The notes under the pieces are model-generated. The model did no database searches. It saw nothing but the letters and a program-made list of their open reading frames with translations, and was not told the DNA's origin. A DNA stretch of 64,000 nt from Branchiostoma belcheri (lineage: Eukaryota; Chordata; Leptocardii; Amphioxiformes; Branchiostomatidae): positions 3,924,816 to 3,988,815 of the forward strand of contig NW_017802602.1 of NCBI RefSeq assembly GCF_001625305.1, in the 5' to 3' direction. This document shows, piece by piece, positions 1-13,100 of this stretch (its first letter is position 1; every line of letters begins with the position of its first letter). A program made the position numbers and the translations under genes.

Positions 1-1145
1 CCCAGGCTCTGCTGGGATTGCCCCAGTCCGCTCCGGACAGTGGGCGGCTCCAGGCATTTGGTTCAGTCCTTGATGATTGATTCCCCGGATTATTATTCCC
101 CATATTAGTAGTAGTAATATTGGCAGCATTGGCAGAATCAGCAGTCCCTGCAACACTTGTGTTCATGTTACTCCCTCCGAACAGCGGGTTTGTAGAAGCA
201 GCGCTGGTGTTTCCTGGGTTGGACGCCGCTGGCGCCGGCAATCCCATGGGGCCGTCCACAAGGTTGGTGTGTCCAGGGGCTCCCGGGTTGGCCTCTCCTG
301 CGGTGGAGAACCCACCCAACCATCCATTGCTCACGGGCAGCAGTTCACACTTAGCACTTTCCATTGCAGCATTTGCATTCACTTGAGGGTTGCCATAATT
401 TTGAGTATTATTTGGTCCTGAACCAGGATTGTTGATAGTCTGAGGAAGGCGTTGTGTACCCCAAAGACATGCGGTGGTGGTTGCTGTTGAGCAGCCTCTT
501 TCCTCCCTAATTGCAACACGTTCTGTTGATAATTCCCGTCGGAATTGGAGTCCGAATCCCACATTCCCATAAACATGGAATTAGAGGTCCCAGAGTTTGC
601 ATCTCTTGCAACAACGGAGTTGTCATTATTATTTTGCACATTTGGAAAGCCGTGGGGATTCCCTCCCCAGACACTTGAGTTCACATTGCTAACGTTTGTA
701 GCAGCACCCTGCATACCCCACACACTCATCGCTCCGCTCGTACTCACCGTCTTTGCACTGCTACTCACACCCCACACACTGTCTGTGGTTCCGTTCATCC
801 CTCTCGGGTTGGCATTTGCAATGGTATCGTTTAACGGACCAGAACTGGAAGCACTGGGAGTGGCATTTCCACTAGAAAGGTCTGTATCCCGCGGACTCAG
901 GCTCGAGTCGTCTCTCTGGCCGTTATCAGAATGTTGGCTTAGCCCTTGCACGCTACTGGAATTGGACGCGGATTTGTCAGAGCCAGCATTAGAAAGAGAG
1001 TCATCTACTTCTGAGGTTGTCTCTGATTCATTGTTCAATGAAGGCCATGACTCCTTGTCTTTACCGTCCACTACGACGCGGTCCCAGCTGCTACCGGTAT
1101 CATTCCACATGGAGAAATCGTTGTCGCCAGACCCTTTGTAGTAAT
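1..1145 (-). CDS. GW-repeat exon of the GW182-like gene, with an apparent frame shift
   Basis: This large W/G/N/S-rich exon is open from its acceptor at 1145 down to about 480 in one frame (motifs MWNDTG, SWPSL, SVWGV, SVWGM, SVWGG, GMWDSD). That frame then runs into nonsense and stops at 379. From about 470 to base 1 another frame is open and again shows GW182-like text (CLWGTQ, NGWLGGF, NAWSRP, ADWGNP). The two halves are joined only by a one-base deletion or a two-base insertion somewhere around 470-520; no intron fits. A sequencing or assembly error is the simplest reading. Confidence 0.75.
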
Positions 1146-4100
1146 CTGAAACAACAGGTAGGATGGTGACTAAGCATACTGTTACTGTAGATACATGTAT
1201 AACACAGGAAAACTGCTTATTGTAAAATTTGTATGTTTCTGTTGTCTGCATGTTGTGTTACATGGAGAAATCGTTGTCGCCAGACCCTTTGTAGTAATCT
1301 GAAACAACAGGTAGGATGGTGACTAGGTGTACAGTAGTATATAACATAAGGGAAAACTGCTTATTGTATGTTTCTATTGTCTACATGTTGTGTTACAAGG
1401 AGAAATCGTTGTCGCCAGACCCTTTGTAGTAATCTGAAACAACAGGTAGGACGGTGACTAGGTGTACAGTAGATATAACCCAAAGGAAAACTGCTTACTG
1501 TATGTTTCTATGGTCTACATGGGCGGATTCGAACACAGGACCTCTCAGTTCTGACCCTAACATTCTGACCTTGCACCACACCACCCAATTTTATACTCCA
1601 ACCCTTCTCTTCTACAGTCCGTTACGATTTAAACTGCCCCACCTTGCTGCTTCTTGTTTTCCTGAAAATACTATGAGAAAACCCTAAATTTGAACATTTT
1701 GGGAGAGGTACTAGGATTTTGGGGAGAGGTGGAGCACTCTTGCTTCATTGCTTCTATGGTACAAATGTCTGTTAGGACTCAATCCGTCCCACCTTGCTGC
1801 TTCTTGCCATGGCCCCCTTTTTATAAAATGGTCACTTGAGCTTAATAAACCAGTCTACTACTACTACGGTACGTTACGATCCAAACCACCCCACCTTGCT
1901 GCTTCTTGCCCTGGCCCCCTTGTTGCTTCTCCTTGTGGTGCTGCTTCTTGTTTTCATGAAAATACTATGAGAAAACCCTAAATTTGAACATTTTGGAAGA
2001 GTAGGATTAGGATTGCTTCTACGGTACGTTACAATCCAAACTGCCCCACCTTGCTGCTTCTTGCCCTGGCCCCCTTGTTGCTTCTGCTTGTGGTGCTGCT
2101 GTTTCTGGGCCTGCTGCTGGAAGCGCGGGGGGACTTCCCGCGGGTAGCGGGGCGGCTGCTGGCCCTGGGCCGAGCTGGGGCGTTTGGCGGCCTGCTGGGC
2201 GGCGGCGGCCTGGGATGGCTGAGACTTGGCAGATTCAGCTTCTGCAAATGGGCAGTTTCAAAAAGTTTGTACTGTAAATTCATTCACTTTTGCAGGGTCT
2301 TAAATTCGAAGGGAAAGGAGGCTTTTGTGGTGTTTTAAGTTTGCTGTTGAAACAATTCTGTACTACAGAAGTAGCATGTCAGAAACACTGAGACTTGGCA
2401 GATTCAGCTTCTGCAAACCGGCAGTAGTCAAGAGGTTGGTACTGTAAATTCTTTAATTTTCACAGGATCTTTAATTCAATTCAGTGCATAAGTTTACGGT
2501 AGCAAAAACAAACTTTAAGTCACTACAAACATTAGATTTACAGTATTCAACAGGTTGGTAGTGTCAAAATGAACACCACAAAAACAAATGTGATTGTGTT
2601 TTTGAAAATGCAGCTGAGACTTTCTGCAAACAGGCAGTAGGTTGGCATTGTAAATTCGTTAATTTCTGCAGATACTTATTTTATGGGGACCTGTGTTCGA
2701 AGGGGAACAGAGGTTTTCGCGGTAAAATTTAAAAAGTGATTGTGTCTTTCAATTTAAAATATAATAATATGGATACAGGAAAAAGTGGACCTTACCTTTG
2801 GCTTTCAGCTCCTGTGCCTGTAGGAATAGTAAAATATGAAACAAATTTTAGGACAAAATCACACCTGAATATCACGCTTTACGTTATGCCTCGATAAGCC
2901 AGTCTAACAATGAAAGTATTTTTTGCTGTTATGAGATTATTATTAGTTTAATCTTTCGCTAGTTTGAAACAACACAAAGAAATTTCATTCACATTGTGCT
3001 TTGTCTTGACAATCAGCTATTTTCATGTTATTTTAAACAGAAAGATGGTGAAAATAGTCTCCCAGCATCTTGTACCTACCTTGGCCTTTAGCTGTTGCTG
3101 CTTCTTTTTCTTTTCCTCACGTTTGCGGCGTTCCTCTTCTTGCCGCTGCTCTTCCTCCTCTTCCATCTGAAGCCGAAGCTCTTCTGCCTCTCTAGTAAAG
3201 AACACACATACACGAGTCTTGAGATACAGATTTAATGACTCTGTCATCCTTGGGGCTGTATTCTTGTAGAAGCGCCATCTAGCAGCTAATGATAATGACT
3301 ACAGGTTCTAGCACGACTGAAAATACCACCAGTCCTGCACATGCTGATTTATAAAGTAGTGTACATGGATTTTATTTGCTGCATTGACTGCTACCACCTA
3401 AGAAGCATATGTATAATAATAATAAAGAAATAAAGGTAATGGTTTCTGAACAGTTTTTAGTATGATCAATTATCATACTTATTAAATTGGGTGACGTCGG
3501 TAAAATGTGTCTGGTGGAGATAATTTTCAATGTTACCTGTACCAGTATAAAAATGCTGTCAGGTTCAGTTCAGTTCAGTTTATTACGATACCCTTTAGCC
3601 CGTTAGGACTAATCTTCCAGGGAGGAAAAATATTTAATGAAATATTACATGGTTGTATATAAGACTCCAACATTGGGCTGAATAAGAGGAAGATAGTAGT
3701 CTTACTTTTCTTTTCGCTTTTTTTCTTCCTGAGCTGCTTTAATATATTCTTCTTCCAGACGCTTCTGTTTCTCAAGTTCCTGCTGCAAAAAAACAAGAAA
3801 TCCTCTTCACATCCCTTCATACTCAACATCATTCATATCCAGTCAGATACAAACTAACCTTGTGAATCTTGAGTACCTCACAATACTGAAGAAGAGTGAT
3901 GGATGCTACTTGAAACGTCCTGGGGTAATCTACGTTATTTCATCCAGTAATAGAGTTTGAATTGTCAGTGAAGGTTAGACATCCAGGTAATAAGATACGC
4001 CAAAAAACAGTTACTCAAGCAATTGGATATGATTTTGGTTAACAGTCATACATTTCAGATAGCATCCACTACCCTTTGTCAGTAACACTGGATTGTCTAT

Positions 4101-7100
4101 GAGCATCCTTTACAAAGACCCTTGAAAGTCTTCTTGTATAAATTGAAGATGGATATGAGTTGCCTACATATTGATTACATGTAGATGTTGAGAAGAAATG
4201 TATTGGATGCAGAACTGTTGCCTTACAGGAGCCAGTGGAAAAATGTACACAGAATTAGCAAGAAATACATAAAATCTCAAATTGTATGATAATTTTTTAT
4301 TTTCAATTTCTTGTTCTTTTAATGGACGTTCGAATTCCTCACCTGCTTTTTCTTTTCAGCTCTCAATTCCTCTTCTTTTGCCTTTTCCTTAAGGTCATGG
4401 GCAATCTCCTCCATTTCCTGCAGGTGAGCACAAAAAAAAAAAAAACGTCTCAGTGTTCACTTCAGTCTTCACTTAATATAGCTAGAGATGGTGGACAATA
4501 TAAACTCCCTGGCACTTTTGATTAATTGCTTACGTCACGCATCAGTAAAGTCTCATGTGAATAAGGTCACGTGTTTATAACCATAACTCTCACGAGATCA
4601 AGTTGTGAAGTGATTGGTCATTAATTATCCTGATGAAGGTGACAGTGGTCTCTGAAAATTTGATCTCTCTGTAAACTGTGTGTTGGAATAAAGTTCAACG
4701 TTTTACTATAATTACTACCAACACAGATGAACTTTCATGATAGTCTCAGTACAAACTAACTACTTAATGTAGAACAGTCACACTCTATCAGAGGTGACAT
4801 GTAATCCTTTGTCTATTGGCTAATGGTGCAGTGCAGCTTGGTCACGGCTAACGTTTACATTTGTATATCCATTCAGGATCATCCTACTTTTCTGGACAAG
4901 TGTGCTGGGTTCTTTAATGTCTGAAACTCCCTTAAATAAAGGACCAAAGGTCTAACATCCCACTTGAACGACGAACACAACCCATACCAAAACATAACAC
5001 TAGTATCAAGCGTTGACTGCATTGTTTTGCTAAATTTTCCATTCTATTTTGCTTTGCTTTTGATGTTTTCAGTTTAAAAGTAGGAGCTGTGTTCTCTTGT
5101 TTGCTCAAAAACTGGAGCATGTCCATCTGCCTTGCACACACATCGTCACCTCTCAGTACCACTATCAGGTTGTGTCTGGGGTAGGTTTTAATGTCTGAAG
5201 GAACGACACACCATACCAAAGAAAAGAAATCTAACCAGAAAACATGAAATACTACAAGCTCCATTTTAAGTGGTAGGTTACATATCATATCTGTCACTTC
5301 AAAAAACAATGCGTTTACGATATATCTAGTGCAGGTCACTCAAGTATGCACAGTTCAAATATGCAAGCCAAGAGTGCAAGGGGGACATTGAATTGGGAAT
5401 CTCCTTAGATGCATTTTTCAGTAGACATGATGTTGTTAAGTTGTAAAAATATCTTCAAGAGAAAAAATTATATCATACCTTCTCCCTCCTCCTTTGTTCT
5501 GCTTTTAATTGCTTCTTTGACTTTGGTTTAGGCTGGACGAATAAAAAAAGTACATGTCAGTGTTTCCTTTGAATACGTGTTTTTAATGTCTACTGTACTA
5601 CAGAAATGGTTTCAAACGCAAACTTCAAACCCTGTAAAAAAAACTCATTTTTATCCCAAATACAAAATAAAACCACCATATAAAAGGACTTTTTAAATGA
5701 TATAAATGCTAGTTCTTATGTATCTTTTATACATATTTGTGTTATTAGAAGTAATACAACACTGTTAGATGCTAGATACTGGATCCTATCTGTATCTGTA
5801 TAGCCGGTATAACTGCCCTTCGGCGTAACACACCAGCTTCTGTATCTGTATAGCCGGTATAACTGCCCTTCGGCGTAACACACCAGCTGCTGTATCTGTA
5901 TAGCCGGTATAACAGCCCTTCGGCGTAACACACCAGCTTCACGGGCAGGCGGTGCGGTGGCAGCTGGCTACAATACACCGAATGCCTTGTTACACCTAAC
6001 CCTTGAACATCTAACTCTAATCATTATTTAAAGCTATCTAGTGATAAGACTGATTGATGCTGCAGGATGCCAAAGCTACTGCAGCAGCAGAATACAGTGG
6101 ACTACTACTATCTAGTGTCAACGCCCCTACTATAGATCCTACCTTTGCAACAGGCACTGGAAGTACAGTTTTGGATTTCTTGCTGTTCAGCCTCTTAGCG
6201 TTCTCCCGCTTGTGCGCTTCCTTCTCTTCTGCTAGAGTGTCTTTCAGATAAGACAACTGGAAGACACAGGAACAATAGGACATTGTTAACACTCATGATC
6301 AGGACACCTGCTAGGATTCAGAAGTCAGATAGCACTGTGAAAGTGATAGAAACACTTTTGTAAAAGGATGTCAAAAAGACGCAGGACTACAAAACATGAC
6401 AGCTTCTAAGCTGCCTTAGTGGCAGAAATACCTTTTTTCAGTGTTCTGCAATATTGCAGGATTGTGAAAATATTGTTCTGCAATTCAGAAATACTTTCTG
6501 CAAATGCACACTCAAAAGTCTGGATCTAAACCCATAGCATATAAAAAATTGCATGTAATGGCAAACAATAGCTCTTAAACACCATTGAACCCCAGCCTGA
6601 TTTTTTCACTCAGCAAAATTGCAGGTTGCTCAATTTTTCTTCTGCAATATTGAAAATGTCTCCACAAAATGCAGACTGCAGATGAGTATTCCTAACACTG
6701 TGCCTGAATAGAAAACAAATCCTCAATCTAAATCTAACATCCAGAAACGCATAAATTCTGACACAAATTTTATCAAAACACTTCAATAGGCTCTGCCACT
6801 GAGGAATGGTCAAAAATCAGATCCTTGCCTTTTCATCTGTGAAGCCTTCTGGAACTTGTTTTCCGTTCAGCCTACGATTCTGCAGAAGAAACAAGACACA
6901 TTTCATACTTAAGATCCTACTTTTTCAATGATCATTATGAGTCAACTTCAAGCCCCCAGGTTTCTTTGACAGAAGTACAACTGAAGATAACTAGAAAAGT
7001 ATTTTCATTATCAATGTACAAATGTAGTTACATCTCTTTGTTCAACAAGGGAAAATGCCTGATCATATTATGTACAGTACATGTATCTTATGTGGTGAAA

Positions 7101-10100
7101 ATATTTGAAATTGTACAAATAATGTCCTTAATTTGCATAATTGACCACATGTCGCCTAGGTGTTTTTTTCACCTTTTATGTTTGCTTTATTTCTGTGGTA
7201 CAAATGATGGCATCATAATCATCTAAGCTAGCACACCAACAAGCCAATTTGTTGAATCACACTGTCTATAACACAGAGCTGCATGCAAGTGTAGTAATGA
7301 TGTCACTACCTACGTGAACGATATCCATGAAGGTGTCAAAACCCCTGTCAGCGGCGTCATCGTCCACATCATCTATGTACATATCATCTGGAGAGAACCC
7401 TGGACTCGACTGGCTGAACCAGCTGTACACGTCTGTCACTGCACAGGAACGCAAAACCACACGTCAGAAACTGTACACTACATCGCAACATGACACCCCT
7501 ACACAGCATAAAGTACATGTACTACAGGCTCTCAACTGGACTGGCGAGGACCCTGCTGCATTGAGTCGCCCCTACACGTCTGTTACTGAGCAGGAACGCA
7601 GAACCACAAGTCAGAAACTGTACACTACATCAGAACATGACACCCCTACACAGCATAAACCCAACTACATGTACTACAGGCTCTCAACTGGACTGGCGAG
7701 GACCCTGCTGCATTGAGTCGCCCCTACACGTCTGTCACTGGGCAGGAACGCAAAACCGCAAGTCAGAAACTGTACACTACATCAGAACATGACACCCCTA
7801 CACTGCACAAATCTAACTGTCAGGCTCTCGTTCTTCACTTGCACCAGTTTTGAACCTAGTCCAGTTCAAAACTGGACTGGCGAGGAACCTTCTGCATTGA
7901 GTTGCCCCTACATGTCTAGATCTGTTACTGGGCAGGAACGCAAAACCACAAGTCAGAAACTGTACCCTACAAGATGACACCAATATACCCCCCTACACAC
8001 CACAATATTATACAGGGGTCTCCCCAGAACTTCTTACGGGAAAGGTGATGAAAAATCAGTGAATTTTCATGAAAATACTAAGAGAAAACCCTAAATTTGC
8101 ACACTTTGGGAGAGGTGCTAGGATTTTGGGGAGAGGGGAAGCACCCATGCTTCACTGCTTGGGGAGAGCCCTGCAACTTGACACCAGCACACAGCACAAT
8201 ATACTATCCTGGAATCCATCCAGGGCTCGAAATATTTTTTGTTGCATACTTGCACGTGCTGTATCAGACAATTTTACCTGCGCCACTCAAAAGTCCGGAT
8301 CATGCTAAAACTGTTTAGAAACTATTGCAAATTTCTTTTATACTTCATAAATTTCTTTTATACTTCCAGACTATTCTGTAGGATCAAATGGAGCTGGAAT
8401 AGTATGGATAGCAGGCACATGTAGCACAAGATGTGTCTAGAGTACATGAATTGCTGCATTTTTCCTGACATGTAAAGTTTAACTTTTTCACATATATTGT
8501 ACTACATGTAACAGGTTGCCTACAGAGTAAACAGTTCTATCATGTTACAATATTGCATGATAAGTTTGAAACACTTTTTCTGTTATCTGCAATATGTGAT
8601 TCATAATCTGTTCTAATAATAAAGGTTGACAAATGGCAATTCATAATTTTTAATATGCATATCAATTTTTTTGGAGTAGAAATTGCAGGTTATAAGTTAT
8701 AACTTAGGCCATTGCAGGGCGTAAAAGTATGAGTCTTGAATGTTGCAACCTTGGTGGTAATCATACTTGTAATAATGGTCTTCTGCTATGTTTTGCTCAA
8801 ATGCATGTACTCAGTATTTAGAACAGTTACTGTTGTACCAACCATTTCTTAACAATAATGTTAGTGAATGGAAAAAAAAAACTTTTTCAATCCGACATAC
8901 CTATATTATGATATCATCTGCTGCTATTAGCTCAACCCAGTAAATTCATGATTTAGTAGTATTACTATTAGTGATAACAATGGCAATGTCTAAGGTATTG
9001 ATATGCTATCTTAAAATTTAAATCATTTCTAATCTTCTCCCTGCATAAGTATAGCCTTTTGGCAGGTTAAAAGAAGTTTAAAGACAGTTTCTGAAGTTAC
9101 AATATTATACTGATTGAATGGGCCAATGTCTTTTGGCTGTGCTGTGAATAATGGGGAAATCTAAATCAGGTAAGACACCTTTCCTAAAAGGACTGTGTTC
9201 ATCCTAAATACCACACACCTATAATTATGACGCTATTTCCAGACCTACACTATGTCAAGTATTCACACCCCAAAATGTCAACAGGTCAACTTAGGACTTT
9301 TTTAAGATGACATGTAAGTCTAAAATTGTTTGTGTTTCAGTACTTGCATCACGTTATACATGTTCCATATTAGGTTGAGATATCCCATCCATAGTATTGA
9401 AAACTGATATACCATCAAGTCTTAAGGTTTCTGCATGAGGCAACATTGAAAATTACCTGCACCAGACAAAATTAACATGCACCACTAAATGAAAATTTAG
9501 GAAGTAAAGATCACACGAAAACTGTTGTCAATATGCAGGTAGACATCAGAAATACCATGCACAATTTTACCTGCACTAACCTGCATATGCAGGTTGTATT
9601 TAAAGCTCAGTGAAAACACTTTCAAAGTACACTCAACATGGATTGAAGTTTGACCAAATTAAATAACTCAACAAATAAAACTACACCAAGCACGACACAA
9701 GGTTTATACTAATAAAAACACCCAATTGAGCTACTAACACACTCCAAGACAATTACTGGTATACCATCCAAAAACTTGAATCCTGTCAAACATTACATGT
9801 ACTAGGATCATGTACAGGACAATACCACCACACCACATGACATTGACACGTAGTAGTTTAATGAACAGAAGCGTACCTGGCGATGTTTGTGGGTGGTTAG
9901 TGTTGCTGGCACTGCTTAATCCACAACTCTTCCAGACAGAAGCAGGGGGAGAATTTATCCGTTAGTTAGTCAGCAGAAAAAATCGTCAGTCAGACTCTCC
10001 ACAACTACATAGACGAATAGAAACTCCAGAGGTCCTTCTTCAATGTTTTATTTTTTCCTTCAAATGTACAGTTGGTCTAAGGAGAGGGGTACCGTGGTAT

Positions 10101-13100
10101 GGACAAGAGCCAGGTATGCTCAGTTAGGTCAAGTTAAACGTTTGAAATATTCCTGATGTGGATTATGACATTTCCAATAGTTTCTAACTATTTCTAACAG
10201 CACTCTACCATTTTTTACCATTATTTCGAATTATTTCTAACATTTTGTAAATAGGTAAGTGGGATGGGAAGGAAGTAATTCACACATCCCTGTGAAGTAC
10301 AGGGTAGACTGCCTGGGTGTCAGGCATTGATGCCTTACAACAAAAGAGCCACCAGTGTCCAGCAGTGAAATCTAAAAATATACAGAAGACTACAGAAGAG
10401 TAGGATTAGCACCTACTTTTATGGGGGCAATTACCCACATCTACCATTTGGTTATTTGTTTGAAATAGTTCTAAATATTTCGAACAGTGAAAGAAACACA
10501 TGGGTAGTTCAAATTTATTCTAAATAAAGAGATCTTTGTACAGCCACTTTCAAAATGTTTCAGAAATATATAAATGAATTCAAATATATTCAAATTTTCA
10601 TTTTAAAATTTTTGAAAAATTTAGAACTTTTGTTACTGGGGTATTCTTTTCTTCTAAATAATTCAAACGTATTAGAAACATGGAGAAAAAACCCACTCGG
10701 TGACGCGGAATTGACTCTATGTTGTTAAGGGAAGAAGATTGGTATAGTACGTGAGAAAGTGTTTTTTTACCTACTTCATTAAGAGGAACAGGAAATACAT
10801 AGTGTATTACTGTAAGGATACTAGTCTGGTACAACAGTAACTGACATCAATTATGTTCATTTCTATGGGTTACTTAAAATATGACCAAAAATTATCCCAG
10901 AGAAAGTTTTTGCTCAAGTTTACACAAATGCCACAGAGTTTAAGTTTTTCTTAAATTACAGTTTTGTGTAGATTTTTTTATAATGAACTTTTTTATACTT
11001 CCTTGCTGTATTGAGCATTTTCATACATACTACTTAAGTCATGTTCTCTTCAAAGCAAGGAGGTTTTGTTGTAGTACTTAAGAAAGCAGCTAGGGGGCCC
11101 CAAAATAATTTTTAGTAGGTCAACAATTATTTGCAATCATAACAGTCCATCCTTAGCATTACTGTGCTTAATCAAGGTACAGAAAGCAAATCCTTCTCAA
11201 AACTCGGGGCTCAAAATTCATTCTTGGGAACATGGACACACCTAGAAATTTAGCTAATAACCAACTGAAGGTAGTTGGAAAACTTGCGCAATTTTCCAGA
11301 GGGAGTGTGCTAGAACAGCCATGCGGCATGCCAGGCCGGGGTTATCCAAGGTCATTTTCTAATATGTCCACTGCAGTGTGTTCACAAAAATAGCCCTGCA
11401 AACACGGGATGGGTGTGTAACTTTGAACCCTAGGCCACAAGACAGCTGGGTACAAAACTGGCATCAATCAATACATGACGGTGTATAATTTAGAGAGGAC
11501 AGCGTTTCAGACCGGTGACTAAAAACTAAGACATGGCGTGGGTGTGCCGTCATGATATTTTAGATTTACTGTGGAAAAGGTCATACTTAAACAGGGTTGA
11601 CTGGATTAAATGGAATTATTCCAAGCAATTTAACATTTTGCAGATACAGTACATGTATGCCTTGGAGCCTGGATATCATGTCTAATATATTAGAAGATAT
11701 AAATGTATACAATATTTCAGATGTATACAAATTACAATACCTAAAACTAAAACAATAGTGAATACCATGTTTCATACTAAGGATAGGCCAATTTATATTC
11801 TATTTCATTTTCATAAAGACAATTTAGCATTTGAAAGTTAGGAAAACTTGTAATACTCTAGACTTGTGAGACGGAAAATATGTAAATCCAAAGATGACAA
11901 TTTAATGCTAAAAAGACAGTTGGCTTAATTTATGACATAAAATTGACCAAACTTGTTTTAGTTCCAGATCTAGAACTGTACTTACAATATAACTACTGTC
12001 CAGAACTTCCGTACCTGTGCCTAAAACTTTTTTTTTCAGATTCACAACCCTAGTTAGACTTAAATCTAAAGAACATATTCTTCTGTTGTCATATTGACGA
12101 GTATTGTCAGGAAAAAGGATCCTTCAGACAAAAGCATAAGCGTTCGCTAATAAATACCAACACTTCAATGTGAAAAACTTGCTAATGACAAAAGAAAATA
12201 AACCTTCAGGATATTGTTATGTGGCATGAACAACAGTCTCTAACATCTGTATTTATGCTTATTTGTTTACTTGTTGATTGCATCTACTTGTATTGGAATT
12301 TTCTAGTCTTCCATGATTTTATGACAAAATGGCATTTCAAGAATCAAGGAATTGAATCAGTAAGGAATGATAATAAGGAAACCGACTTACCCTCAGAGTC
12401 TGATAGCAGCAACTCTTCCAGCAAGTTGAAGAAGACCTGAGTGGTACAGACATCGGAGAGAATCTTATTACCTGTATCTTTATACAGCTTTTATTAGGAT
12501 GGAGACTGTTTGGTGAAGACAAGTTGGTTGGACTGGTGACAAGTTTGGGCCAATCACACGGTAATTTTCTTCCTAACTTAGTATTGGTCATAAAAATTTC
12601 ATCAGGCAGATACAAAAACCGACTGGGTTTGCCAAATTTGAAGATTTAAAAAAAAATGCGACAAAAAAGTCACGTCAAGCATCATACACAATTTCTTCCC
12701 TTTGAAATAATGTAATATGTCTCATTTCTACTTTTGTAACAGTAAGTTTAGAAAGTGCAGCTTACCTGATCACTATCTACATTTTCTGCATCTTCATCTA
12801 AAACAAAGTAGGAAAACATGTTTAGATAAAACAACATTAGCATTATTGGTCACAAAAACTGTACAAAACACATATTAGCATTATTCTTATATATACCCGG
12901 CCAATGTCTTCTTGTAACATACATGTAATTTGCATAAGAAAAAAATGTACGGTACATGTGGTGTTGGCATATTCATTTGCTACATGTCTATATATACAAA
13001 AATGTATGTGGTACACGTATCAGAAACACTGTTCTGGTGACAAGGCAAGCTGTTGTTCTTCTGCTTCAGCTTTTCAAGTTGTTAACTGTCAACTTTTGAA

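Larger units (their letters stand above)
7990..12390. other. 4.9-kb intron, mostly non-coding
   Basis: AT-rich intron of the GW182-like gene. It holds a diverged copy of the aaaccctaaatttg repeat (about 8069-8160), two fragments of a CAGGGCT-ended element (8221-8370 and 9438-9608), and no exon I can support. Confidence 0.7.

Noticed and set aside
545..1141. 198-aa plus-strand frame opposite the GW-repeat exon
   Set aside because: It is the antisense shadow of the minus-strand GW182-like exon, which has W/G motifs and a phase-matched acceptor.
7327..7977. Plus-strand frames with TSVTAQERKTT repeats
   Set aside because: Produced by the tandem duplication of a splice boundary on the other strand; no start context or domain.
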